64,000 bases of DNA from Cyathus striatus (GCA_025738555.1 JAOVFP010000001.1:1240001-1304000); one strand, 5' to 3'; positions 1-10,498 are shown, counted from the stretch's first letter. Translations and numbers: made by a program. The notes: generated by a model from the letters alone, not told the origin.

Positions 1-1655
1 TTCATCATGAGTGACTTGAACATCAGGGTGCTCATGCCCATCTACATACACACCCTATTTGATGTGTGACATTCAAAATCCAAGCCTCTTCAACCACTCA
101 ATGGAAGTGGTAAGACTAATCGTGTCTTGTATTTTAAGGCTAGGGAATAAAAATTCATTCACGTAGCACCTCAGTTTGGGTGCACAGAGCTATTAAAAAG
201 ACATATTATTAGCTATTAAATGAGAAACAGTCTAAGTGAATTTGTACTCACTCTACCATTATATCCACCTTTATCAAAAGGTACTTCTCCCTTTACCCAA
301 TTTTGAAGTGCAGAATAGACTTCGGTTATTTGAAAATGTGATTGATGAGTAGCTCCCTTGCCTTGTTTATTCTCAGGAAGCTCTCCAGTACTAAGAATAT
401 GCAGCACCATGGAGCATATGGTACACGCAAAGTAAGGTCCTCGTCCACATTGAGATGATATCACATTGCTTGCATCAATTGCAGGCCGGACTTTTGAAAG
501 CCGTAACTTAACCCGATGTTGAATATTTTGCGGTGCACTCTTCACCTGCTTCAAAATGTTATTTCATTCAACACAGAGTTTGAGCTGAAGGTCGTTATAC
601 TGTGAGACTGCCTCCAAGTCCAACATCCATCGAGCAGCATTGTTTTTAGTGAGAACAGTACTCTTATTTTGGTACTTCCTCCTGATAGTCTCGATATGTC
701 TCCCCAATTGAGCATGTAGCCATACAAATTCTGCATCAGGTATCTCCTTAGTAGTTAACCTGTTATTGTGATCAGATTCGGTGTCAGCGCAGCTATCAAA
801 ATCGTCTTCATGGGTTTCAGTGAGTGCTGGTGGATACTATTTTGGTTATATTCAAAAATGCGAAAAAGTATACATACTGATGGGTGACTCGGTGTTTCCA
901 AATGCCGGTACTGCAGCTTCTTCAGTTTGCAAATGTTCAATAGCTTGAGGTTCAACAGCATAGGATACTGCTGAGGGCTTAGATGTATTCGCACTTTCAG
1001 CCTGTAAAGTGTTCAAGTCAATGAAAATATCTGAGAAGAAAAGACTCTTCACCTACATCAGGTCCACTGGGTGGATCAATCTCCATTATATCTGAGTCAG
1101 TCAGCTCTTCTTCCTGCTGGTGTGCATCTAGACTTCCAGAAGTCTTGAATTTCGATGGTTTAGCCTAAAAAATTGAAAGTAAACATCGATTAAACAGTTC
1201 ATGAAAGTTCTGTACATGAAAAAAGGATGCAATCGATGGTTGCATTTGAATAGCATGAGCCTTCTTCGTCTTCCCATTCACATTTCTCCACTGTGTTGTG
1301 CGTGCAGTCTTTGCACAACACTCAGGAATAATGTCAGCATTTTCACGCCTCTCCTTGCGTTTTACAAGCTATACTGGTGAGTTAAGCAATATTCTTGAAA
1401 TAAATTTGATTCTGTGCGTACCGTTATCTGCTTTCTTGCTCCAGAAGCCTGATCATCTTCTTTGTTCGCAAATGTTGAGGTGAGAACTTGATCCTCAAGT
1501 TCTATTTCGGACTCAGATTTCACTGTGATGTTGACAGGTGGTTCGAATGTGGGATCCTTTAAGACTTCGGGATCATTGTGAATTAGCTCCCCACGTTTTA
1601 CTGCTTCATGTCGAAGAGCAGCTTCTCATTTCGCACTCTGCTTTCTCTTCAGCAT
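1..1655 (-). pseudogene. Decayed basidiomycete DDE-type transposase, 3' end off the window
   Basis: Read right to left, one reading can be followed from an ATG at 1655-1653 through short introns to the window edge. Exons hold a basic N-terminus (KRKQSAK), an acidic middle (THEDDFDSCADTESDHNN near 800), the landmark CGRGPYFA (near 455) and, at the left edge, IEWLKRLGF and GVYVDGHEHPDV. In multicopy basidiomycete transposases these landmarks precede a DDE_1-like nuclease domain, which would lie beyond position 1. Introns are seen near 1240-1165 (gtacag to tag) and near 1065-1005 and 880-810. In-frame stops occur at 1628-1626 (TGA), 566-564 (TGA), 75-73 (TGA) and 57-55 (TAG). Each is one transition away from Arg, Trp or Gln. 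Family assignment rests on remembered motifs, so the superfamily is uncertain, but that this is a dead transposase is fairly safe. Confidence 0.7.
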
Positions 1656-2014
1656 GATGTAGACTGAGAATGTATGAAACTAGTTGCTAAGCTCTCAAAG
1701 AATGAAATTTTTACCAAGCGATACATTAGTTAGTCATATTCTATTTTTATATGTCAAGGAATCACCCGAACATACCCCCCAAACAAATGATCCCTCATCC
1801 AAAATGTGAAACACCGTGGGAATAATTGAGGTTACGACGTAAATCGACGTTTTTTCATATGTTTCCTTACCAAAAAAATGTTTAAAAAATCCTCAAAAAT
1901 TTATTTACCCTAGAACGTGATGTGCTGGAGAGGTTCCTGGTTGCACTGTAATTCAACCAAACCACGTGACCGCGTTTTGATTGCCCAAAGGAGCCGAATC
2001 GCTGTTCGACCGTT
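1656..2014. other. Intergenic, nothing recognised
   Basis: AT-rich sequence between the transposase remnant and the Tc1-type element. It has poly-T and poly-A runs near 1850-1905. I see no coding frame with plausible content and no RNA gene. Confidence 0.5.
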
Positions 2015-2016
2015 TA

Positions 2017-2823
2017 CTGTACCATTACAACCAAATGTTCACGATTTTTTGGCGTGACACTGAAGTTTACTCCATTGTTCAGTTCATACCTAGGTTTGAT
2101 GCGTGATGTTAGCCAAATTTGTTCAAAGACATAATGGCTCACTGAAGTACTGGGACAATGGGACATTGTATGATAATTAGCCCTTCTTGGGAATGTCTTA
2201 CTGGCGAGGACACTTGTGATATCTTGCATGATCTTCATATCAATGATCCGAAATTCTACAGTGAACTCAGGCCAGATGATCTGAAACTCACAGTTCAAGA
2301 AGCTATCATCGCTGATACAGATGATTGTGAGCTTGTATCGAAAAATAACACACTAGTGCCAAATGATCTATTTGCATCAGACTCTGCTGTGCCAATTGAA
2401 GCTGTCATAAAATATATGGATTTCAGCGAGCAATACCAAGATGAAGATGACGATAACTTGACCCTTACCATTGGAGGCTCATTGGGTGGACTTGAACCGA
2501 GAACGGACGCAGAAAGCACTACTATTGAAGTGGTAGATGACACGCTAACAGATGCAACTCCGGCTTTGAGGCGTGGTGAGAGAAAAAAATATAAAAATAC
2601 AATGCATTCATCTAAATCATGGGAAAAGCATTAGAATACTCATTTCACATAATTTACATGTACTTTCACAATAAATTGTTCGAGGATTATTTGAAAAATA
2701 GGCCTGTTTTATTTCCACTGAACCTTTGTTCAAACCCACTTGTGATGCGTAACAAATCGAAAAATTGTTCAGTTCAGGCAGGTACTGTTATGTGTCACTG
2801 AACAATCAGTTGTAATGGTACAG
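2017..2823. mobile_element. Tc1/mariner-type non-autonomous element with TA duplication
   Basis: The ends are inverted repeats: tactgtaccattacaac at 2015-2031 and its exact reverse complement at 2809-2825. Similarity continues imperfectly for about ten more bases. The outermost TA on each side (2015-2016, 2824-2825) reads as the target-site duplication, giving an 807 bp element. Just inside the left end is GTTCACGA followed by TTTTTTGGCGTGAC. A close match lies inside the right end of the element at 8202-8478, so the two belong to one family. No DDE transposase is present, so the copy is non-autonomous. It carries an open frame of unknown function. Confidence 0.8.
2158..2634 (+). CDS. Acidic open frame of unknown function inside the Tc1-type element
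   Basis: A 158-codon frame from ATG 2158 to TAG 2634. I do not recognise it. The protein is acidic, with DEDDD near residue 97 and many Asp and Glu residues. It has no signal peptide, membrane segment or DDE triad. A GTGAG near 2576 could be a splice donor after LTDATPALRR, so the last twenty residues may be read-through of an intron. It lies wholly between the terminal inverted repeats, so it is either a remnant of the element's own gene or a captured host exon. Expression cannot be judged from sequence. Confidence 0.35.
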   Translation: MGHCMIISPSWECLTGEDTCDILHDLHINDPKFYSELRPDDLKLTVQEAIIADTDDCELVSKNNTLVPNDLFASDSAVPIEAVIKYMDFSEQYQDEDDDNLTLTIGGSLGGLEPRTDAESTTIEVVDDTLTDATPALRRGERKKYKNTMHSSKSWEKH

Positions 2824-3423
2824 TATTGTACAACTGTAAACATTCAAAGGACCAACAAGGAACTTGTGTTCAAGTCGATATTACAGCCACCGATACTCGA
2901 CGAACGACATCAACCATATATACATTTAGGTCCTTATATCATATAGGTACATTGAGAAAGTCATAACATTGCGTCACTGACAACAATTTTTTGAACAGCA
3001 ACGTAATTACTGATCAGGTCTAGGTAGGATACTTACTAGAATGACAGCACACTTCACTTCAGATTCGGAAACTTTCGAAATTCCACCGTAAGCTAGCCCT
3101 CTCGAGCTTGAATCAGAAATAAATATCTGGCGTGAAGTGAATGAGAACCTGGTGGGGGAAAGGTAAACTCAAACGCACTTCCGATCCTTAATCGGTATGA
3201 AAAGCGCTACCGAGCGTGTCAAAGCTGATACTGAAGCACAGATTGTTCACTTCAAATGTTTTACAGTGAAGTTAATCATGACAAGCGTGGTTCATTGGTC
3301 GCCGCTTGACTAATGCACAATGATAATTTTGGAGTTGCTCCTTAATCTGTCCCATATTTAAACATCTGCTTGAAGCTCTGTTCATTCAGCCTCGCGCTTC
3401 AACCCCTGGAACTATCTCTACTG
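2824..3423. other. Intergenic, upstream of the AA14-like gene
   Basis: No gene seen. The stretch before the AA14-like gene should hold its promoter, and catatttaaac near 3353-3364 is the best TATA-like candidate. GCGTCACTGACAACAATTTTTTGAACAG-like sequence near 2972-2999 loosely resembles the ends of the two Tc1-type elements and may be a third, decayed copy. Confidence 0.4.
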
Positions 3424-4885
3424 ATATTCATCCGGTCACTGTGTTTGGCTTCTGCTCTCATACACCTAGCCTCAGCACATATCGCTGCATGGCATAAAGG
3501 GATGTACTGCTTAAATGTATGTGCAGGTTCATATCATTTCATCGCTCCGGATGAATTCATATATGTTTTATTAAGGGTCCACAACAGGAAGAAGATCAAA
3601 ATGCCCAGGCTCCGGTAAATCCGTTGTATGACATGGAGAAGGAAGATTGGTGGTGTGAGTACTTGCTGTGCTTTCAATTGGGAGTTCTATTAATGATAAT
3701 TCGAATTCACAGTTCAGCACTACAACAAGGTACTATCTTCGTAGCTACCACAAACTTTCGTTTTCATATCATCCCTTTTACCTCATCAGTGTGATCAGTT
3801 CCCACCTGCCAAGGGGGATTTTCTCGAGTTGTGAGTGTATAATGCGATCTTAAATTTCGTCCTGTTCATGTTTTCCTATGTCTACCAGACCAGCAGGTGG
3901 AAATTTCACGGTAGAGCTCGCTACAAATCGTGCAGCGACAACACTTTCATATGATGGGAAATATACATCCGAATGGCCAGATGGCAAGAACTACACCAGT
4001 GATTATCATGTATGTGCTTCGCATCTCTATGAATCTCGAATCCTGATTAGTTTAAATTTTCTAGAATCGTAATTCATCATGTATCACAGAACCCAATAGT
4101 AAGTCTAAGTAGCATAGAAAGAGTACTTCAAATAAGACGGCTAACGCATTTTCGTTTTGTAGTGCACACACAAAACTATTCAATAGCTGCTGGTACCGCA
4201 TTTGCTATATCGTATCAGGTGTGTTAGAACGTACCCCTTTTATTATTGACCGTCGTCGTTAACGAAGTGTGCACATTTGCAGTCAGACCTTGCGAAGGTT
4301 ACCCCCGAGAATCTTGTAGTATTCAGTGTTAAGTACCAGTGAGTAGTTGCATCTATCATCTTGATTAGTAATTGTGTCTAATCATGTGTGGCCTAAAGCA
4401 CCCCCTGGACAAGAATAACAACATACCAAGTTCCAAAAAATCTACCCAAATGTCCAGACAGTGGTTGTACTTGCGCAGTAAGTTCCTACCAGTTCGCTCT
4501 CCTATGTACATTCTTATTCTGACACTCATGCCACAGTGGGGTTGGGTTCCAAACGGATGCGGTGAACCAAACATGTACATGCAAGGCTTCAAATACAATG
4601 TAACAGGAGCGACCAGCAAAACTACAGTATCAGAAGCGAAGCCGCCCGTTTGGTGCGAGGATGATCAGGAGAAATGCATCAAGGGAGCCAAACAGCTGAT
4701 ATTTTGGAATCAGCGAAATGGAAATAATACATTTGTGGATGGGTTAGATGCGAGTGGGTACCCCAAGAGTCCAGGGTACAATATGAAGTGTGGCTTTCAA
4801 GACGGTAAGTATTTTTATTACATTCGAAAGAGAAGATTTATAACCTTTCGCTTCAGGTGCTCAGGACAACATATTTCTGGAATAA
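3424..4885 (+). CDS. AA14-like secreted copper oxygenase (LPMO-like), start codon apparently lost
   Basis: Eleven exons join into one clean frame of about 290 residues ending at TAA 4883-4885. Exons: 3424-3516, 3576-3654, 3713-3729, 3790-3830, 3889-4009, 4065-4098, 4163-4218, 4283-4338, 4399-4477, 4537-4804, 4857-4885. All introns are GT..AG. A signal-peptide-like stretch ending LASA is followed by His (codon 3478-3480) as the mature first residue, as in copper monooxygenases whose N-terminal His binds copper. Other landmarks are [41 protein letters not shown] (candidate second copper His), [15 protein letters not shown] and a Cys-rich C-terminal half. I recall this layout from fungal family AA14, reported to act on xylan-coated cellulose. 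Extracellular and plant-cell-wall directed by inference. No in-frame ATG precedes the signal peptide. ATA at 3424 sits where ATG would give an 18-residue signal peptide, so the start may be lost by one G-to-A change, or an upstream exon was missed. Confidence 0.75.
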
Positions 4886-4951
4886 GTTTTGGACTAACTT
4901 ATGAAATAATTTATTAGTAACATTATTGTGTAGTACTGTGTAATATAGTAA

Positions 4952-5031
4952 TCCAGTATGGTGTAACGGCCAACATTACCGCCTTTCATTCACTCGTCTC
5001 AGTAGCTCGGGGTTCGATTCCCCGTACCGGA
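4952..5031 (+). tRNA. tRNA-Glu (UUC)-like gene with intron, probably a pseudogene
   Basis: The sequence folds as a tRNA: 5' TCCAGTA pairs with 3' TACCGGA except for one A-C mismatch at the fourth pair. The D-arm region is TGGTGTAACGGC, the anticodon loop reads CTTTCA (anticodon TTC, Glu), and the T arm CGGGGTTCGATTCCCCG is perfect. An apparent intron follows the anticodon. The 3' strand of the anticodon stem should read GCGG to pair with CCGC, but the sequence is CTCAGTAGC, as if CGG had been lost. With the acceptor mismatch (a G-to-A change) this suggests a decayed copy. It lies 66 bases downstream of the AA14-like gene. Confidence 0.65.
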
Positions 5032-5290
5032 ATTTGTATTTTTACTTATTCCAAACATAAACAAGTAAACAACAAGTGTACAGCTGCGCAACCCACTACA
5101 ATAAGCCTATAAGCGACCGAACGATGTCTTCAGGGCCTGGAGTCTGGACGCACACATGGGCCATCTACAGAAATTCGTCTCCGGTTCTCGGTGGATGCCA
5201 CTGGGTTCAAAGCTGTTCGATGGCTGTCGGCTATCTTTTCACAATTCTTCAGCCTTTCCGTCATGACTGTGCTCGCTGGCACCTTTCCTA

Positions 5291-5614
5291 TGTCAGAAGT
5301 AACAAAGAATAGGGTGTGTGATAGAGAGAGGATAGAGGATAATGAAGGGAAAGGAGGGTGATAGTGGAGCAAGAACTCAGACACAGACACAGACACAGAC
5401 ACAAAAGGGAGAGGAAACTTGTTAACTACTACCAAGTTACAGAGTGTATATATACTGAGGGTGTCTACCAAAGTCCCAACCAAGGTCCATGTAACTAAGG
5501 TAACTGACAGCTGTCAATCTGTCAATCACATATCTGTCAATCACAGAACTGTCAAGTATGACAGGTGACAAGTGACAGCTGTCAAAGAAGCTGTGCAACC
5601 CAGAATATCTAACA
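5291..5614 (-). mobile_element. Solo LTR, 324 bp, with 5 bp duplication TCCTA
   Basis: TCCTA at 5286-5290 and 5615-5619 flanks a block that starts TGTCAG and ends CTAACA. On the minus strand it starts TGTTAGATATTCTGGG and contains TATATATACACTCTG, a plausible U3/TATA, so transcription would run leftwards. An (ACAGAC)-type microsatellite lies at about 5383-5404. Several CTGTCA and GACAG repeats fill 5500-5585. The size, TG..CA ends and 5 bp duplication fit a solo LTR, probably of a Ty1/copia-type element. No internal retrotransposon sequence is beside it. Confidence 0.75.
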
Positions 5615-5843
5615 TCCTACCCCTATGAACATAGACTTTATCATGTAAGTCGTTATATTCATGTCTAGTTGAGCTCTATTCATTTATCTGCTATACAATA
5701 GTGCACCCCACTAGATATGCCGCTCTTGTGCAAACCCGAGCGGTCCAAAGTTTTGTCTGACCAATCTCAGAGGACCATCCGACATCCATCGAAACAACTC
5801 CTTCCCAAATGAATCCGTCCGAGAATTGGCAGTTTCCCATGTC

Positions 5844-7376
5844 ATGGAGATAGAGTCAGAGTTAACTCAAATAGACGAGGAGATCGACCGCCTTCAGCGA
5901 TCTCTATCAGCGCTCCAGCAGCGACGAGATGCACTAGATCGCTACAGGACGCAGGAACAGAGTCTTTTCACTCCTATTCGAAAGCTCCCAGAGGATTTGC
6001 TGCAGCATCTATTCCTTACATGCCAGTGTACCCTCGAAGAGGATGGGTACATCTCTGTTTCGAAACGGGGCACGTTCGTTCGAACTATTACTCAGGTCTG
6101 CACATATTGGAGATTCGTTGCATATCACTTTCCCCTTCTGTGGACGAAGTTGCGCATTAGTGACTGCTCCTTTTACATGCCAGTGAAGAAAGCTAGTACT
6201 ATGGCACACTTCATAGAAGCTTGCGTCGAGAATTTATCAAGTAATGCTCCGCTGAGCATAGAATTCGACGGTGCCGTTGCGGGAAACTGCCCTTCTCTTT
6301 TGGAACACTGTATACAGGCCATGGCATGATGCTCGCATCGATGGGAAAATATCGTGATAGAGAATTCAAGGCTTATGGAGACACTCATGGACTATATCCC
6401 TGCAGATACATCATTCAACTCTCTGAGGACTTTAGATCTTGCCGAGATGAATCGCTCCGTTTCGTTTTTCTCTGCTCCAAACCTTACGCACTTCACAGTT
6501 GGGAAGCTCCGCAGTCCAGCTCTACGTATCTCCCTTCAGAACGCTCCATCCCTGACGAATCTATCTCTACACGGAACATTTCACCCATTGACGACATTAG
6601 TCAACTTCCCATGGATGCAAATTACGCATTTTATATGCCGCATCAACGAAGATATTTCTCTTATCTTACAGAACATGCCAAACCTCGTTTCATTGGAGTT
6701 AAACGGGCATATCAAGATAACGGAATCCGCTACCCTTCCACACCTGCAAAGCCTAAAAATAAATTCCCATATGGAGCACAAGAATGCTCTGGAGGTCTGG
6801 ACAGTGCCTTGTCTTCAGACGCTTCACTTGGAACAATACTTCGATTTCGTGACCACCATGTCATTCATAGGACGCTCTAGATGCCCACTACTCGAATTAA
6901 CGTATACTCATCACGTACCCGTGGTCGAAGGCTGGAAGTCGGAAGAGTTGTGGAGAGTCAGGAATTTGTCCATACACCAACCTAGATGCGTCGTTGAAGA
7001 TCTACGATTACTAACATGAAATGGAATGTACTGTTATTCTGGGCCTATACCATTCGACCCCGTTTTACCACAGCTGGAGGTGCTTAATTTGCATTATTGG
7101 GACTATAGCGCGAACGTGCCTATAGAACTCATCTCGATGCTGACTTCACGTCTTCCACCTGTTGGTCAAGACGAGGTTGCATGTCTTCTAGCTCAGCAGG
7201 AGTTCGGTCGAGAAATGCGGTATTTGAAATCGATTAATGTGCTCCTCAGCTGGGAGCTGAATAATGAAGATGCTGGTACGTTAAGGAACTTCCTTTGCTC
7301 CGCTGTGGTTCAGCAGCCGGGAGTGGAGGTTGCGATTCAGCATGGATATGAAGGAGATATCTTTCTGTTGGAATAG
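5844..7376 (+). pseudogene. F-box protein with leucine-rich tail, two in-frame TGA stops
   Basis: One reading frame runs from ATG 5844 to TAG 7374-7376, about 510 codons, with no intron needed. The N-terminus (IDEEIDRLQRSLSALQQRRDAL) is a coiled coil. It is followed by an F-box (IRKLPEDLLQHLFLTC.., then VCTYWRFVAYHFPLLWTKL) typical of Agaricomycete F-box-like proteins that would link substrates to an SCF ubiquitin ligase. The C-terminal part has irregular leucine-rich repeats (FSAPNLTHFTVGKL, MPNLVSLELNGHI, LPQLEVLNLHYWD). TGA at 6327-6329 and TGA at 7017-7019 interrupt it without changing frame. Both could come from CGA (Arg) by one C-to-T change. A 5809 ATG opens only a short upstream frame. 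Called a recent pseudogene; stop read-through cannot be excluded. Confidence 0.85.
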
Positions 7377-7862
7377 AAGCTTTGCAGAGTAATAGATCAC
7401 CATGTCCCAGACAGAGATTAAATTAGAGTAGCAATACCATGGACAATACCTAGATTTAGATGGATTCCCTTGCTTTCTTTTAGGATAGATATACAGTTGC
7501 TTGGGGCTGGTTCAATGGAAATAGATTCCAGATTATCGGTGGACTGAATGTTAGGCTGCATGTAGCTGTAGTCTCGACAGTTGTTTAACTAAAGCCAGGA
7601 CCTTGTATGTCTCTGTGAGCACTGCGGCAAGGTATAAACGTTCGGAATACTGAATTTGCTCTTGCTCCTAAAGCGTCAATCTCCGCTGAAATCGGACCCA
7701 ACAGTGACATCCAAGTCGATCAAAAAGTCCATTAAGAAAAGTTTAGTACACATTGAACACTCCCAGAGTGGGTATTGTATCATTTACAGCCCAAGTAACC
7801 ATCCTAACTTTTCAGTAGACACTATAAACAAGCCACATGCCTATTGTTAGCATATGGCACAA
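7377..7862. other. Intergenic, downstream of F-box pseudogene
   Basis: No convincing gene. An open stretch at 7656-7850 (lysine-rich, plus strand) lacks family features and is probably chance. Confidence 0.4.
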
Positions 7863-8103
7863 TTACCGGAGAGATTGACATACACAAACAGATATGCTAT
7901 CTGTTCCACATTGTTCGGCACTAGGATCTGAATTACACGTGTACCTATTGTTGACATAGCTGGTCAAATATAACAAACATGGGCGTTGAAGTTAACGTAC
8001 CCATGTCCAGAAAATGTATTTGTATAAGCATCGAATACAACGAGTTTGTAGTCCCCTGTTACATCTCGATTGGATCTGAAGATCATGCTAACCTCAAATG
8101 TAC
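7863..8103 (-). CDS. Possible two-exon fragment of a small cysteine-containing protein
   Basis: On the minus strand a coding-like stretch from about 8103 reads STFEVSMIFRSNRDVTG and DYKLVVFDAYTNTFSGHG. It reaches a good donor (gtacgttaac). After an intron of about 41 nt ending gaccag, or a longer one ending caatag, it continues in the same frame as YTCNSDPSAEQCG and TDSISVCVCQSLR, with stop TAA at 7865-7863. The three cysteines and short size recall small secreted fungal proteins. No start codon or signal peptide is visible, and the upstream part would run into the miniature element at 8202. It may be a 5'-truncated fragment, and I do not recognise the family. Confidence 0.3.
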
Positions 8104-8201
8104 TGTCACATGATTGGTTTGCTCACAGAATGCAACTCAGTTTGAGCGCTACGTTAGCGCTTAGAGGGCATTTATACGCTAATCTTCGCATTCAACATGT
8201 A

Positions 8202-8478
8202 CTGTAGACTTTCGACCAACTGTTCAGTCATGCATCACACAACGCTTTGAACTTGAACAGATGTCTCATTAATCACACATCACAGAGCAATTTGAACAGT
8301 GGTATATCCGATTTGAATAGAGGTTAGGGTCTATTTTTCGGTGGCTCGCTTCGCTCGCAAAAATTCTCACGAACAGATAAACACTTCATCACACATTACA
8401 AAGAGCCATGAACAGAGGCTCCAACTGTTCATGGCCGTCACGCCAAAATCTCGCGAACAGTTGGTCGAAAGTCTACAG
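8202..8478. mobile_element. Tc1/mariner-type miniature element with perfect 26 bp ends
   Basis: The end tactgtagactttcgacc at 8200 onward is repeated as an exact reverse complement ending at 8480, for 26 bases on each side. The outermost TA pairs (8200-8201, 8479-8480) are the target-site duplication, leaving a 277 bp element. It has no coding capacity. CTGTA ends and an internal GTTCGCGAGATTTTGGCGTGAC-type block, read from the right end, match the element at 2017-2823. The perfect ends suggest a younger insertion than the 2017 copy. Confidence 0.85.
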
Positions 8479-8480
8479 TA

Positions 8481-9289
8481 ATAAGCTATGTAGTGTAGAT
8501 ATGATACGAGTATATATCATACCCTTCGAAAGGACATAGCTTAACGTAGTTTTAAATAGAATCAGAAGCATTGTTTAGTAAAGTGTTATAATAATATAAA
8601 TAATACTTTGGTGCAACTTAATACTGCCGCCTTCAAGTTGTAAGTAGCAAGCTAATGTATAATTGCTGATTAAGGTCTGATAAAGCCGTTAGAAAGTTTT
8701 TAATGTCTCGGGGGTGCACCAGAATATATATGAACAAAAATAAGTACTGTAGTAAAGTATTATTTGTAAAATTTAATGATAGGCAGTGGCATGTGTAGAG
8801 AGAAAGTACATACTTAATGTCTTCGTAAACGTGCATGTACCTTTACGCTGTGTGAGTATCTTTTTCTTAAATTACTATAAATTGATTTAATGTACACACT
8901 AGATTTAACAGAACTTTCCATACATTCCTCTCGTTATTATGAAAGGCAGAATATATTATTGAGTTCAAGAAGATACATAGTGCTAAAACAGCGACCCCAT
9001 CATGTTTAATGGCTAAAGCAACACACTAAAATATAGCAGGAGCATCCGCCATGCACCTACTAACAAAAACAACATAAAATGAGTCAAATAGACAATATAC
9101 ATGGCTCTCAGCCTACATACTTCCTATGTTTTACAATAACACTAGTAATTACTTAATGAGTGGTTCACTGCCAACTGAGCTGGATGGTGGGAAGCGAATA
9201 TCTGCAGTGGCACATACCATTTTGGGCTTATTGAGATGTAACAGGGGACTCAAAACTGCCTGTTCATCTCCTCCTTGCATTGAACCATC
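8481..9289. other. AT-rich intergenic stretch, nothing recognised
   Basis: Low-GC sequence with few CG dinucleotides. No tRNA, no long coding frame and no obvious inverted repeat. It marks the transition from the CpG-containing left block to the CpG-poor block that follows. Confidence 0.4.
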
Positions 9290-10440
9290 TTGAGTCCTCC
9301 CACCCGATGCATCAATATCCCAACTGCCTCCAACACCTCTCATTCAACCACACTCCTCTCCTCATCCTCCTCCAGACCCTGACTCTGTTATTCAATGTGG
9401 AAAACATTCATGCATGTGTGTGTCCAGACTACGACCTCCAGCACTTGAGCTGTCCAATGAAAGGCTTCAACTCAGCTCTGGAGGGGACCTCGCTACTCAT
9501 GTTGAGAAAGGGCCGATGGAGTGCTGGTAGAGGCGAAAGAGAGGAGGAAGGGCGGCCAATATCAAGCTTATATCTCCCTGATTCAATTTCATTGTAAGTG
9601 CCTTAGTTTTCACAATTCCTAGAGGATCTGATCATGCCTATGAAGAAAGAAACTGCCCCAAATGTGTGTGTCAACAGGTTCTCATTGAAAGAGTTCATCC
9701 TGGCTCAATTGGCTTTTGGGCTCTCTTATGATGCCACCAACCCAGCTTTGAAGCTCGTTGACACAAACTTCAATCTCATTCACTGCTGTCCCTCCTCCTG
9801 GTCCGAACTACCTATTTGATCATTCAGCTGAACGTCGTTGTTGGAGACACCCTCCACAACTTAGTGTTCCAGTAGGAAAGGAGAGGTTGAAGTCGAGGAT
9901 TTAGGGTGGGACTCGAGTTATTTGGTGTATGCAAGTTCCTGGGTGTTGTCAATGTGAGCGTTTTTTCTCCTTTGCTTTTACGTCTTTTCTGCTTTCATTG
10001 TGCTTTTACTCCCTACTATCCAGCTATGTACTCCATTCCCTATATCCCTCTCATATTCTTCTTATCCCTCTCCTTTTCCCTTTCTACGCTTTCTATGCTT
10101 TCTATGCTTCTCTTCCCTTCCTTTCCGCTGCTCCCCTTCCCTTAAATAAGTACACTTACCCGTTCCTTCCAGAGTATTTGAGATTTCGCAAAGTCATACC
10201 AAAGTTCCCTCTTCACCTGCTGCAAACCACACAGGAGATACACAATGTTGACTGCCGAGAACATGCGTAGGTGTGAAGGTGGTGCCACCATCGCGTCCAT
10301 CACCCCTGAGATTCACATTAGGTGCTTAGGATCACTCAACCCTCACCACATCCTCAGCTATATGACTCTGCATGCGTTTTGGATCCATGTGAAGGAAGGA
10401 GATGTGATGTATGTCAATTGCGTGGGACTCAGGTGGTATG
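9290..10440 (+). pseudogene. Copy A of an unclassified dispersed gene family (decayed)
   Basis: This block is a diverged direct copy of 25685-26760. Shared landmarks are CCACACTCCTCTCCTCATCC, the AAAACATTC..GTGTGTCC stretch, CACTTGAGCTGTCCAATGAA, and a donor-like gtaagtgcc near 9595. Where copy B has CG (cattcgtgcacacgtgcg), copy A has TG or CA (cattcatgcatgtgtgtg). A reading at 9634-9819 (KEFILAQLAFGLSYDATNPALKL) aligns with copy B (KTFLLKALIVSQSAFELF) and copy C. The family looks like a spliced host-type gene whose function I do not recognise. Stops and frame breaks make this copy a pseudogene. Confidence 0.6.
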
Positions 10441-10498
10441 AATTCAATGGGGCATGGGTTGCCTTAGTGAAGCTAATGCACACCACTCTTCATCCTAC

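Noticed and set aside
5076..5312. Open frame of 78 codons left of the F-box gene
   Set aside because: It runs into a solo LTR (5291) and has no family features.
5844..7376. TGA recoding or selenocysteine as an explanation of the in-frame TGA codons
   Set aside because: Basidiomycete nuclear genes use TGA as stop, no selenocysteine insertion element was seen, and the same type of stop occurs in dead transposons.
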